Below the pieces are notes generated by a model. It had not been told where the DNA came from. It ran no database searches and saw nothing but the letters and a program-made list of their open reading frames with translations. From Gluconobacter potus (GTDB lineage: Bacteria > Pseudomonadota > Alphaproteobacteria > Acetobacterales > Acetobacteraceae), in NCBI RefSeq assembly GCF_015244705.1, contig NZ_JABCQF010000002.1, positions 372,001-436,000 on the forward strand: a DNA stretch of 64,000 bases. The letters are read 5' to 3'. Each line of letters starts with the position of its first letter. The first letter of the stretch is position 1. The position numbers and the translations under genes were made by a program. Shown piece after piece: positions 54,917 to 63,608 of this stretch.

Positions 54917-56084
54917 TGAAATAGATCAGCAGACCCAGAGCCGAGAACACGGCTCCACCCCAGCCAACCGATCCCAGTCCAAACCCGGAGCTGACCAGTA
55001 CGGCGCCCAGCCAGGCGCCAAAGGCGTTGGCCAGATTGAAGGCTGAATGGTTGAGCGAGGCCGCCAGTGTCTGTGCGTCTCCGGCAACTTCCATCAGACG
55101 TGTCTGAAGCGCCGGGGAGAGCATGATGATCCCGGCCGGGACAAGGAATGTGACCGGCAGCATGGCATAGGGTGAAGGCAGCAGCAGCCAGAATGCCAGC
55201 ATGAAGACGATGCTTGCCGTCAGCGAGACAATCACCGTCCGGTCAATGCTGCGATCCGCCATGGTGCCACCAAGCGCATTGCCCGCCACCATGCCCAGCC
55301 CCCACACGACCTGATAGACGGCGACCAGCCAGCCCGGCAGATGCGTCACCTGCGTCAGCCCGGTTGTCAGGAAGGTATAGATCCCGAACAGGCCACCAAA
55401 TCCGACCGCACTGGTCAGCAGCGTCAGCAGAACCTGCGGGCGCTTGAATGCGCCGAGTTCGGACAGTGCCGTTGCGCCCGGATGCGGTCTGTCGCGTGGC
55501 GCGAAGAACCAGATGCCCACAAAGCACAACACGCCCAGTGCTGCGATGCTGCCGTAAGCCACGCGCCACCCCACATGATTGGCGGCATAGGTAGAGAGCG
55601 GCGATCCGATCACCGTCGAGATCATGATGCCCGACAGCACCTGCCCGACGGCCCGTCCGCGCCGGGCACGTTCGACCATCGACGCGCCGATCAACGCCGA
55701 AACACCGAAGAAGGCCCCGTGAGGCAGGCCGGTGATGAAGCGCATGAGTTCGATACCGGCAAAGCCCGGCATCAGGATGCTGCCGATATTGCCCGCGATG
55801 AACAAGCACAGCAGGCAGAGCAGGAGCGTGCGGCGGGGCAGGCGGGCACCAAGGATCGCAATCAGCGGGGCGCCGATGACAACGCCCATCGCATAGGCCG
55901 AGATTGCCCAGCTTGCCTGCGAAATGGTGATGTTCAGGGAATGGGAGAATTCCGGCAGCAGTCCCATCATGGCGAATTCGCCGGTTCCGATGGTGAAAGT
56001 TGCCAGCATGAGGGACAGCATGGCCGGTCCGACACCGTGGGGTGGGCGCACCCGCTCGACGTCGAGAGGTTCGATGGAGTCCAT
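54870..56084 (-). CDS. MFS transporter, DHA1 (AraJ/arabinose efflux-like) family
   Basis: 404 residues, twelve membrane helices. N-terminal motif TIGTGEFAMMGLLPEF is the DHA1 signature; motif A lies in loop 2-3 as GARLPRRTLLL (reduced), motif C as GSPLSTYAA. Family members export sugars or drugs. The coding end overlaps the MATE gene by 47 bases on the opposite strand. Confidence 0.9.
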   Translation of the reverse strand: MDSIEPLDVERVRPPHGVGPAMLSLMLATFTIGTGEFAMMGLLPEFSHSLNITISQASWAISAYAMGVVIGAPLIAILGARLPRRTLLLCLLCLFIAGNIGSILMPGFAGIELMRFITGLPHGAFFGVSALIGASMVERARRGRAVGQVLSGIMISTVIGSPLSTYAANHVGWRVAYGSIAALGVLCFVGIWFFAPRDRPHPGATALSELGAFKRPQVLLTLLTSAVGFGGLFGIYTFLTTGLTQVTHLPGWLVAVYQVVWGLGMVAGNALGGTMADRSIDRTVIVSLTASIVFMLAFWLLLPSPYAMLPVTFLVPAGIIMLSPALQTRLMEVAGDAQTLAASLNHSAFNLANAFGAWLGAVLVSSGFGLGSVGWGGAVFSALGLLIYFITIWQGRACASHAAA

Positions 56085-56145
56085 AAGAAGTAAGTCCGGG
56101 AATGGAGGTCAGGACCGCCCTGCCATTGCCGGATAATGAAAAGCG

Positions 56146-56177
56146 GTAACGGCTCCCTGAGAGGGAGGAGCCGTTAC
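56146..56177 (-). terminator. Hairpin downstream of the BON-LysM gene
   Basis: GTAACGGCTCC (56146-56156) and GGAGCCGTTAC (56167-56177) pair exactly. On the minus strand it is followed by CGCTTTTC. Confidence 0.7.
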
Positions 56178-56184
56178 GGACGGA

Positions 56185-56655
56185 TCAGTTCTCGGTTGGC
56201 AGACGGATGGTCTGACCCGGATAAATGTCATCCTTGGATGTGACAAGCGGTTGATTTGCATCAAGGAGCTCATCACCCGTGACATCCTGCGGCAGCTTCT
56301 CGGCCACCTCGTCCAGAGTCTTGCTGGTCTTGATCTCCAGGAACTCCGGATCGGGCGTTCCGGCGGGTACTGCAATTTCGGCTTCGACCGCGGAAACACC
56401 CGCGACGTTGCCGGCCGCCAGGATCATCTGGTCACGTTCTTTGGCGCTGTCTGCCTTGCCCCGCAGATAGATGGTGCGGTCATCGATCACCAGATGGGAC
56501 ATGTGCATCTGGGCGAGGCCAAATCTCTTGAAAGCACGCTTGATGACGCTTTCCCCGGGCTTGGGGGGCAGGGGCGCATCAAGGGACTGGACCAGTCCTT
56601 CGAGGGAGCCTTCGCCGATACGGCCGGCCTTGGGATTGAAGCGATAGATTTTCAT
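56185..56655 (-). CDS. kbp: BON-LysM protein, Kbp/YgaU-like
   Basis: 156 residues: BON domain about 36-95 (VIDDRTIYLRGKADSAKERD, GNVAGVSAVEAEI) followed by a LysM domain about 105-153 (ending DDIYPGQTIRLP). This order and size match E. coli Kbp, a cytoplasmic K+-binding protein; no signal peptide is present, in agreement. ATG 56655 lacks a good SD; GTG 56709 would add 18 residues but would include an upstream hairpin. Whether this homologue binds K+ is inferred. Divergent from rpsD. Confidence 0.82.
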   Translation of the reverse strand: MKIYRFNPKAGRIGEGSLEGLVQSLDAPLPPKPGESVIKRAFKRFGLAQMHMSHLVIDDRTIYLRGKADSAKERDQMILAAGNVAGVSAVEAEIAVPAGTPDPEFLEIKTSKTLDEVAEKLPQDVTGDELLDANQPLVTSKDDIYPGQTIRLPTEN

Positions 56656-56679
56656 GCAAAAACTCGAAAAAGCGTGTTG

Positions 56680-56717
56680 CTCCCCCAAGGCGCGCTTCTT
56701 CAGAAGCACAGGGGGAG
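56680..56717 (-). promoter_or_regulatory. Nested hairpin in the leader of the BON-LysM gene
   Basis: CTCCCCC (56680-56686) pairs with GGGGGAG (56711-56717), enclosing a second exact stem GCTTCT/AGAAGC (56694-56699, 56702-56707). On the minus strand it ends 24 bases before the ATG and is followed by CAACACGC, TTTTT and another TTTTT, so it could act as attenuator or terminator. Confidence 0.45.
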
Positions 56718-56810
56718 TTCCGGACCGTTAGCGCAGCCGGACATAAAGTGGTTGCGCATTTTCCGAACCCCCACTGCAAGAAAATCACAGGGCTGGCAAG
56801 CAGGTTTTGA

Positions 56811-57019
56811 TTGACCCAAACCGGGGACTCCTGTAGGCGCGACGGCACAGCCGGAAACGTGGACGTACCGGCCGGACCATCAGTGCGGGATTCTGCATCC
56901 CACCGGCCCGGCATCTGGGTGCGCGCCCGTCCTTTCCAATCCGGGGAAGGGCCTACCGGCACAACAAAACGGACCGCCGTGCAGCATGGGGCGGTTCTGA
57001 TGAGTACAGGGGTCAACCC
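56811..57019 (+). promoter_or_regulatory. Promoter and structured leader of rpsD
   Basis: TTGACC (56811-56816) with a weak -10 TAGGCG 17 bases on. The leader then has three stems: GGGAT/ATCCC (56887-56891, 56897-56901), CCTTTCC with GGGAAGG (about 56931-56949, one wobble) and ACCGCC/GGCGGT (56973-56978, 56990-56995), the last just before the gene. S4 represses its own translation in E. coli and Bacillus through leader structures; an equivalent here is a guess. The whole gap 56656-57019 holds no gene. Confidence 0.4.
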
Positions 57020-57637
57020 ATGTCAAAGCGTCTTGAGAGCAAGTACAAGATCAATCGCCGCCTCGGCGTCAACCTGTGGGGCCGTGCCAAGTCCCCGGTC
57101 AACCGTCGCGAATACGGTCCCGGCCAGCACGGTCAGCGCCGCAAGCAGAAGCCGTCCGACTTCTCCATCCAGCTGATGGCCAAGCAGAAGCTCAAGGGCT
57201 ACTACGGCAACATCAGCGAGAAGCAGTTCCGCAAGTATTACGACGAAGCCGTCCGTCGCAAGGGCGATACGTCCGAGAACCTGATCGGTCTGCTCGAGCG
57301 TCGTCTGGACGCCGTCGTGTACCGTCTGAAGTTCGCGATCACGCCGTTCGCTTCGCGTCAGTTCATCAGCCACGGCCACGTCACGGTCAACGGCAAGAAG
57401 GTGAACATCCCGTCCTACCTCGTGAAGGAAGGCGACGTCATCGAGGTTCGTGACTCCTCCAAGCAGCTCGCCATCGTGCTCGACGCTGTGCAGACGGGTG
57501 AGCGCGACACGCCGGAATACGTCGAAGTCGATCACCGCCAGATGAAGGGCACGTTCCTTCGTACCCCGGTTCTCTCCGACGTGCCGTACCCGGTGCAGAT
57601 GGAACCGAACCTGGTCGTCGAGTTCTACTCCCGCTAA
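57020..57637 (+). CDS. rpsD: 30S ribosomal protein S4
   Basis: Primary 16S rRNA-binding protein, needed early in 30S assembly and for accuracy. 205 residues, usual length. Starts [21 protein letters not shown], lacks the zinc-binding cysteines of some S4 forms, and has the S4 RNA-binding domain at about 93-155 ([36 protein letters not shown]). Not next to rpsK or rpoA; alone between a structured leader and a terminator. Confidence 0.98.
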   Translation: MSKRLESKYKINRRLGVNLWGRAKSPVNRREYGPGQHGQRRKQKPSDFSIQLMAKQKLKGYYGNISEKQFRKYYDEAVRRKGDTSENLIGLLERRLDAVVYRLKFAITPFASRQFISHGHVTVNGKKVNIPSYLVKEGDVIEVRDSSKQLAIVLDAVQTGERDTPEYVEVDHRQMKGTFLRTPVLSDVPYPVQMEPNLVVEFYSR

Positions 57638-57682
57638 TCCGATCCCGGGCCTATTGGCCCGGATCAGAAAGCGACCGGAAAG

Positions 57683-57713
57683 CGCCGGGCGGGTCTCCCG
57701 TCCGGCGTTTTTT
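57683..57713 (+). terminator. Terminator of rpsD
   Basis: CGCCGGGCGGG (57683-57693) pairs with CCCGTCCGGCG (57697-57707) with one G-U, then T6. Confidence 0.9.
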
Positions 57714-57799
57714 CGTTTTGTGGATGCCAAGCGTCTTTCATGTTGCGCCGAGCCTCTGCTGATCGTTACCATAATGTGAGATTGGCGAAGGATCCGGGG

Positions 57800-58204
57800 A
57801 TGCGTCCTCTCATGGCTGCGGGACTGTGCGCAATGCTTCCGATGCTCCTCTGCCCGCCGGTCCTGTCCAGGGGGATCAACACCTTCGTTCCGCCAGCGCG
57901 TATTCCGGCTGATCTTCCGCCTGCTTATACTGTGACGTCTGCACAGATATCGGGAAGCCCCGGACATTATGTGGATGCCCCGCAGGCACGGATCATGGCG
58001 CCGCCTCCAATGCGCCTTACGCGTGCAGGAAAAGTCTGGCAGATCCTGCGCAGTGTTTTGCCCGGCGGGAAAGGGGAGGCGCCAGATACCGGCAGCCTGC
58101 ATGATCCCGTCTCAGGGAGTGCCATTGAAAAATTTGGTGAGGCCTATGCCACATCAGGTCCTATGGGAACCGGGGTCGCACCTCATGGGAACACCGTGGA
58201 TTAG
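57800..58204 (+). CDS. Small secreted protein of unknown function with DxVSGxxIxKFG motif
   Basis: 134 residues from ATG 57800 (AAGGATCC upstream). Hydrophobic N-terminus (about 4-24) as a signal peptide or anchor, then a proline-rich segment. Residues 102-116 read DPVSGSAIEKFGEAY, the motif shared with the protein at 43533-43940. No known domain. An in-frame GTG or ATG farther upstream (57740) would add a non-signal extension. Confidence 0.65.
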   Translation: MRPLMAAGLCAMLPMLLCPPVLSRGINTFVPPARIPADLPPAYTVTSAQISGSPGHYVDAPQARIMAPPPMRLTRAGKVWQILRSVLPGGKGEAPDTGSLHDPVSGSAIEKFGEAYATSGPMGTGVAPHGNTVD

Positions 58205-58405
58205 ACGGCTTTGTCGTCAAACCGGCATTTTCCGGACGAGTAGCCCTCCCATCCCTTGACGGGGCAGGGGTCCTTCTGCACATTGCCGCCTCCCGATGGA
58301 ATAGACTTCGATCAGGGTTGTCCTCTGCTTCTGCTGCCAGGTGATCTGCCTGTCTGGGCACCATGAAGGTTCCAGTCCCGGGTTTTTCTTTTTACCGGAG
58401 GCACC
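58205..58405 (+). other. Intergenic region upstream of prfC
   Basis: 201 bases without a gene. TTGACG at about 58250 has no matching -10. CCGGAGG lies just before the prfC ATG. Confidence 0.3.
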
Positions 58406-59953
58406 ATGTCAGAGGCGTTGAGCGCAGAAATTAACCGCGAGATCGCCCGGCGGCGCACCTTTGCCATCATCTCCCATCCGGATGCCGGTAAGACGACCCT
58501 GACCGAGCGTATCCTGCGTGCCGGTGGTGCCATCCAGATGGCGGGCAATGTCCGCGCCAAGGGCGAGCGCCGCCGCACCAAGTCCGACTGGATGGGCATT
58601 GAGCGCGATCGTGGCATTTCCGTCGTGACCTCGGTCATGACCTTCGAATATGGCGACTGCGTCTTCAACCTGCTCGACACGCCAGGCCATGAAGACTTCT
58701 CCGAAGATACCTACCGTACCCTGACGGCCGTGGACTGTGCGGTCATGGTTATCGACGCCGCCAAGGGCATCGAGGACCGGACCCGCAAGTTGTTCGAAAT
58801 CTGCCGTCTGCGCGACATCCCCATCGTCACCTTCATCAACAAGATGGACCGCGAGGCGCAGGACTGTTTCTCGCTGCTCGATGAAATCGCCAGTACGCTG
58901 GCCCTCGATACGTCCCCGGCAACCTGGCCGATCGGGCGTGCCGCAAAGTTCATCGGCACCTACGACCTGCGCACGAAGGAAGTGCACACCAAGGAGCCCG
59001 TCGGCGAGGACGATCCCCGCATCATCCAGATGCGCGAGGAAGTCGAACTGGCCGAAGCCGCCCTGCCGGAATTCGATCGTGAATCCTTCGATGCAGGCCA
59101 TCTGTCTCCGGTGTTCTTCGGCTCGGCCATGAAGGAAATCGGCGTTACGGATCTGCTCGACGCGCTCGTCGCCTATGGCCCGGCCCCGCGTGCCCAGCAG
59201 ACCGAGACCCGGGAAGTGAAGGCGAGCGAGGATCAGGTCACGGCTCTGGTGTTCAAAATCCAGGCCAATATGGATCCCAATCACCGCGACCGCATGGCGT
59301 TCGCCCGTGTGTGTTCTGGCCGTCTGACCCGTGGGATGCGTCTCAAGCATGTCCGCACTGGCAAACAGTTTGCCCTGCACACGCCGCAGTTCTTCTTCGC
59401 CCGTGACCGCCAGCTTGCCGAAGAAGCATTCGGTGGAGACGTTGTGGGTATTCCGAACCATGGCACATTGCGGATCGGCGATACGCTGAGCGAAAGCGAA
59501 GACCTGCGCTTCACCGGCGTGCCGCACTTCGCGCCTGAAATCCTGCGTCGTGTCCGCCTTGATGATGCGATGAAGGCCAAGAAGCTCCGTCAGGCTCTTG
59601 TGGAGCTGGCCGAAGAGGGCGTGGTTCAGCTCTTCCGCCCGCAGGATGGGCTTTCGCCGATCGTGGGCGTGGTCGGAACGCTTCAGCTCGACGTGCTTCA
59701 GTCCCGGCTTCAGGGTGAGTACGGCGTGGCCATTGGCTTCGAGAGCACGCCCTATTCTCTGGCCCGCTGGATCACCGGTGACCGCGCCAAGATCGAGGCG
59801 TTTCAGGATCTGAACCGATCCGCCATGGCCGACGATCTGGACGGAGATCCGGTTTTCCTCGCAACGTCATCCTTCATGATGCGCCGGACCATCGAGATGA
59901 ACCCCGATCTGGAGTTCCACGATATCAAGCAGATCGGCATGGCCTCGGTCTGA
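58406..59953 (+). CDS. prfC: Peptide chain release factor 3
   Basis: GTPase that recycles RF1 and RF2 after peptide release. 515 residues. G1 SHPDAGKTTLTER (about 21-33), switch region RGISVVTSVMTFEY, G3 DTPGHEDFSEDTY, G4 INKMDRE, then RF3 domains II and III (FGSAMKEIGVTDLLDAL, VVGTLQLDVLQSRLQGEYGV). Distinguished from EF-G by length and the SDWMGIE stretch. Good SD CCGGAGG. Terminator follows. Confidence 0.97.
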   Translation: MSEALSAEINREIARRRTFAIISHPDAGKTTLTERILRAGGAIQMAGNVRAKGERRRTKSDWMGIERDRGISVVTSVMTFEYGDCVFNLLDTPGHEDFSEDTYRTLTAVDCAVMVIDAAKGIEDRTRKLFEICRLRDIPIVTFINKMDREAQDCFSLLDEIASTLALDTSPATWPIGRAAKFIGTYDLRTKEVHTKEPVGEDDPRIIQMREEVELAEAALPEFDRESFDAGHLSPVFFGSAMKEIGVTDLLDALVAYGPAPRAQQTETREVKASEDQVTALVFKIQANMDPNHRDRMAFARVCSGRLTRGMRLKHVRTGKQFALHTPQFFFARDRQLAEEAFGGDVVGIPNHGTLRIGDTLSESEDLRFTGVPHFAPEILRRVRLDDAMKAKKLRQALVELAEEGVVQLFRPQDGLSPIVGVVGTLQLDVLQSRLQGEYGVAIGFESTPYSLARWITGDRAKIEAFQDLNRSAMADDLDGDPVFLATSSFMMRRTIEMNPDLEFHDIKQIGMASV

Positions 59954-59960
59954 AACGGAA

Positions 59961-59992
59961 AAACCCCGCTCTGTAAGGAGCGGGGTTTTTTC
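59961..59992. terminator. Terminator between prfC and mtnK
   Basis: AAACCCCGCTC (59961-59971) pairs exactly with GAGCGGGGTTT (59978-59988), then more T. It can serve both convergent genes. Confidence 0.9.
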
Positions 59993-61180
59993 TTACAGTC
60001 CCATCAGGGAAAGAACGCTGTCGAAGGATCGGAGCGATGCGCCTTCGACAATCAGCGTCCGGCCGATCTGAAGCGCCTTCTGCCGTGCGAGCAGACGCTC
60101 CTGTTCCGTCGTGCAGAGATCATAATCCGCCACCTGAGCAAACCCGACGGTCCGGCGGATCATCTCCAGCCCGCAGAACCCGGCCGTGTCGCGCAGGATT
60201 TCGCTCAGGAAGGTTTCGATGAGGGCTGGTCGGGTAGCGGGGCCGGACAGGGCCCACATATCTCCGCAGCCTGCCCGAAGGCCGGTTCGCAGTTCTTCGG
60301 AAAACTTCTGCCAGAAGGCCAGCATCTCTGTCCGGATTGCGTCCGCCTTGTGCGGGGCCGCACAGAGATGTAGCGCCAGATTGCCCAGATAGAGCCCGCA
60401 GTCAAAGCCGATGGGACCCATCGTTGCGAACTCACCGTCAATGACCCGTACATCCGTGCCATCCAGCATGATGGAGCCTGTATGCAGGTCCCCGTGCAAC
60501 AGGGCCTGCCGGGCTGTCAGGAAGCGGTCCTGAAGCCGTCCGACGGCCTGATGCAGAACCTGATCGGTCTGAAGTGCCTTCACATCCGCCCGCAGGCCTT
60601 CTTCCGGCTCGGGGTTGCGGTCGCAGACACGATACGGGTCCGTCAGGATCAGATCGACCGTAATGCGGGTAAGGGCGGTATTGCCGGAAAACTGTTCCAG
60701 CAGATGCGCCCCGGTTTCAAAGGGCTGGCTGACCCAGCCTGTCGCGTGGACGGTGCGGGCGACATACGACCCGATCACGGCGGAAAATCCCGGAACGGCC
60801 TGATCGGCGATCAGGGCCGAACGCAACACGTCATGGTCCGTCAGGCATTCCATGACGAGCAGGAACAGATCCGGATCATAAGCGAAAAGTTCGGGCATCA
60901 GCCCCGTAACGGCAGGGGCGACGGCCTGCATGTAGCGCGACTCATACAGGGCGCGTTCCAGAGGCATCGGCCAGTCCGGCGCCACGCGCACATGGGGAAG
61001 CGCCTGCTTGCAGCACAATGCTCCCGCCGGACCATTCACCAGGAACACCGTATTGAGATTGCCGTCACTGACTTCGCGAATGTCCCAGTCGGCAGCCGCG
61101 CCGCCCAGACGCCCTGAGAGATCATGCCGTTGGGCCAGCCAGTCCCGCAGGGCCGGGGCATCGAGAATACGGTAGGTCAT
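59993..61180 (-). CDS. mtnK: S-methyl-5-thioribose kinase
   Basis: Methionine salvage: phosphorylates 5-methylthioribose to its 1-phosphate. 395 residues of the aminoglycoside-phosphotransferase/protein-kinase fold. Catalytic loop LLHGDLHTGSIM (H229-G-D231), metal motif VIDGEFATMGPIGFD (D248-G-E250), and the GNLNTVF nucleotide-binding loop near residue 40 fit MTR kinase and not choline kinase. Overlaps the upstream NUDIX gene by 4 bases. No mtnA or other salvage gene is seen in the window. Confidence 0.9.
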   Translation of the reverse strand: MTYRILDAPALRDWLAQRHDLSGRLGGAAADWDIREVSDGNLNTVFLVNGPAGALCCKQALPHVRVAPDWPMPLERALYESRYMQAVAPAVTGLMPELFAYDPDLFLLVMECLTDHDVLRSALIADQAVPGFSAVIGSYVARTVHATGWVSQPFETGAHLLEQFSGNTALTRITVDLILTDPYRVCDRNPEPEEGLRADVKALQTDQVLHQAVGRLQDRFLTARQALLHGDLHTGSIMLDGTDVRVIDGEFATMGPIGFDCGLYLGNLALHLCAAPHKADAIRTEMLAFWQKFSEELRTGLRAGCGDMWALSGPATRPALIETFLSEILRDTAGFCGLEMIRRTVGFAQVADYDLCTTEQERLLARQKALQIGRTLIVEGASLRSFDSVLSLMGL

Positions 61181-61875
61181 CGGGTTTGCTCCAGCATGGC
61201 AGACAGGGTGGGGACGAGCCGTTCGGGCAGTTCCGTATCAGGCTGAACCAGTTTCAGCGCCTGATATTCCGCATTGCCAAGACGACGGCAACGCTCTTTC
61301 AGGGCTTCGAAATCCAGTGTGGTGGTAAGATCCATTCCGATATCCACGATATGCGTCCGGGGATGTTCGCAGGCCAGAAGACAGCCCCCGACCTGACAGT
61401 CGGCTTCCGTCAGACCCAGTTCCTCGTGACATTCCGCCCGAAGCTGGACCGCCAGATCGATCTCCGCCTCGCCCTCGCGGCTTTCCACATTACCCGCCGG
61501 AGCGCCCTGCCAGTAGCCGGGAAGATAGATGGAGTGTTCCGACCGCTGACCGATCACGAGCCCCTCGAGAGTCCGCAGCAGTCCAACAACCGCCAGCGGA
61601 CGCAGCGTTTGCGGGCCGTAAAGATCCGGCTCACGCATCTGGGCGAGAACCCGGCGGTATTCGGACCAGTGACCGCTGATGACGTCAGGCCCGATTACAT
61701 CCGCACAGAAAACGCGGCCGTTATACAGGCTGGGATGCTTCGCAAGTGCGGCATTCCAGTGCGACGCCACGCGGGCTTCGATTTCCGGAGAGAGCACCGG
61801 CATGGAACGTCCGACCTGCATAATGACGTCGGGTTCCAGAGGCGTCACAGGCCATTCTGACGGGGAAGGGGGCAT
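61177..61875 (-). CDS. NUDIX hydrolase-like protein coupled to mtnK
   Basis: 232 residues. A NUDIX box is visible around 128-155, running from PAGNVES to AECHEELGL, with E148, E151 and E152 in place; the usual arginine before the first glutamate is alanine. The N-terminal 90 residues contain PSLYNGRVFCADV and belong to no named domain I recognise. NUDIX enzymes hydrolyse nucleoside diphosphates linked to other groups. The ATGA overlap with mtnK implies a shared pathway, but its substrate is unknown. Confidence 0.75.
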   Translation of the reverse strand: MPPSPSEWPVTPLEPDVIMQVGRSMPVLSPEIEARVASHWNAALAKHPSLYNGRVFCADVIGPDVISGHWSEYRRVLAQMREPDLYGPQTLRPLAVVGLLRTLEGLVIGQRSEHSIYLPGYWQGAPAGNVESREGEAEIDLAVQLRAECHEELGLTEADCQVGGCLLACEHPRTHIVDIGMDLTTTLDFEALKERCRRLGNAEYQALKLVQPDTELPERLVPTLSAMLEQTR

Positions 61876-61947
61876 CTGACGCTCCGGACGAGGCAGCGGA
61901 AAGGGGCCTCTTTCATGGACCGGAATATCCGGCCCCGCAACGTGCCG

Positions 61948-62790
61948 TCAGGGCATTTCAAGCCGGACTGAAACCGGGCAGTGATCTGAAAGGCCGGCAG
62001 GTACCGTATCGTTCCTGTAGGTCATGATCCGCAGGCTGTCGGGCACGAGCCAGTTCCGCGCGGCATTACCCAGCAGGATGTGATCGATGAAATATTCCCC
62101 GCCCCAGCAGGGACTGGCCTTGCCCGCCGTCGTGAGCGTAACAGGTGTTTCGGTCTCGATCTGCTGCATCAGCGGATCATGCAACGTCAGACGGCGGTTG
62201 AAGTCACCCAGAACCGCATAGGCTTCGCCCTCATCCTGCCGTTCCAGCATCCAGTCCTGCATGATGCGGACCTGCTGGTACAGAGTCGGGCAGGAATGCT
62301 GGCGCTGGTTCAGCGGCTGGTCCCAGCATCCCGTCTTGAGATGCACCACCAGAAGACGCAGGTTCGCCTGACCATCGCTGATGGTCACATCCAGCCCCCC
62401 CCGCAACTGGTGCGGTGCGTCCGGGCCTGCGACGTTCAGGGCTGAGAGTTCATCGTTGACCGTCACGTGCAGGTCGCGACGCACGGCCACGCCCACCCGC
62501 TGGACCACAGGATCGGGCGTCAGGATGATCTGATAGGTTGTGGAACTGAAAACACGGGATGCGGCGAGGGGGCCGTCCGTTTCTTCGAAAGCCACGACAT
62601 CCGAGTTCAGATGTCGGGCATAAGCCGCGAGTTTTGCGAAATCGCGGTGCTCGCCCCCTGGAACATCTTCCGGCAGGGCCGGATCTCCGGACGGGCGGAG
62701 TGTCAGCCAGTCCATGTTCCAGGTCGAGAGTTTGAGGGTATGGGCCGAAACGGGCTCCATGCTGCCGGCCAGAAAAAGACCGGCCAGCAT
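61948..62790 (-). CDS. Endonuclease/exonuclease/phosphatase family protein, probably secreted
   Basis: 280 residues. Probable signal (about 1-17, MLAGLFLAGSMEPVSA), though the n-region lacks a basic residue. EEP fold: LSTWNMDWL (metal-site asparagine), VVAFEET, VVHLKTGCWD, VLGDFNRRL, and the final GLSDHCPVSV. Four cysteines in the mature part could form disulfides, in line with export. Substrate unknown; nucleic acid or phospholipid are possible. 17 bases after the carbonic anhydrase gene. Confidence 0.82.
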   Translation of the reverse strand: MLAGLFLAGSMEPVSAHTLKLSTWNMDWLTLRPSGDPALPEDVPGGEHRDFAKLAAYARHLNSDVVAFEETDGPLAASRVFSSTTYQIILTPDPVVQRVGVAVRRDLHVTVNDELSALNVAGPDAPHQLRGGLDVTISDGQANLRLLVVHLKTGCWDQPLNQRQHSCPTLYQQVRIMQDWMLERQDEGEAYAVLGDFNRRLTLHDPLMQQIETETPVTLTTAGKASPCWGGEYFIDHILLGNAARNWLVPDSLRIMTYRNDTVPAGLSDHCPVSVRLEMP

Positions 62791-62807
62791 GGAAGCCGCA
62801 GCCTGCT

Positions 62808-63491
62808 TCAGGCTGCCTGTCCTTCGGTCGCGCGGATTTCCTCAAGCACGTTCTCAACGGTGCGCGTCTTGCGCGTGCCCTCGTCGAGAATGAGGATTTC
62901 GCCCTTGGGTATGTCGTAGAACCAGCCCTGAAGCTTCAGCGCACCCTGTGCCAGCGCCCGGACGACTGTGGGATGCGTGCGCAGATGCACGAGCTGGAGT
63001 AGTACGTTGTATTCGGCAAGCGAACGGATGTCTTCCGGCCCGGCGTCCTCGGCCTTCAGATCGCCAAGCGCCGCGCGTGCGGCTTCGCCATGGCGCATCC
63101 AGCTCTTGACTGTCGGCAGGCTGTCGAGCTTCGGCGAGTTCAGATCCATCAGCGCGCCCATGGCGCCGCAGTTGGAGTGACCGCAGATGATGACGTTCTT
63201 CACCTTGAGTGCGCCAACCGCGTATTCAATGGCAGACGACACCCCACCCAACATCTCGCCATAGGCAGGCACGATATTGCCGACATTGCGAACGATGAAG
63301 AGTTCGCCCGGCTCCGTCTGGGTAATGAGACTGGGGCTGATCCGGCTGTCGGCACAGGTAATGAACAGGGTGGACGGAGACTGGCTGGAGGCCAGGCTCT
63401 CGAACAGTTCCGCATTTTCCGGATAGACGTCCGTTTCGAATTTCCGGACGCCGCCCAGCAGTTTCGCCAGAGTATCACGACCACAGGCCAT
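62808..63491 (-). CDS. can: Beta-class carbonic anhydrase
   Basis: Zinc enzyme interconverting CO2 and bicarbonate. 227 residues. Zinc ligands C46, H105 and C108 with the D48-R50 dyad (TCADSR, GHSNCGA); RNVGNIVP follows. Start at ATG 63491 is chosen because AAGGAGA lies 6 bases upstream; ATG 63506 would put this SD inside the gene. Confidence 0.95.
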   Translation of the reverse strand: MACGRDTLAKLLGGVRKFETDVYPENAELFESLASSQSPSTLFITCADSRISPSLITQTEPGELFIVRNVGNIVPAYGEMLGGVSSAIEYAVGALKVKNVIICGHSNCGAMGALMDLNSPKLDSLPTVKSWMRHGEAARAALGDLKAEDAGPEDIRSLAEYNVLLQLVHLRTHPTVVRALAQGALKLQGWFYDIPKGEILILDEGTRKTRTVENVLEEIRATEGQAA

Positions 63492-63608
63492 GGTGTTCTC
63501 CTTCATCTTGAACTACCGGGCAGTTAGAAGGCTTTGTCAGGGCAGGTAAAGCATGATTCCGGTCAACCCATGCTTTGTAACCGCCCTGACATACCATGAC
63601 GTGTTTTC

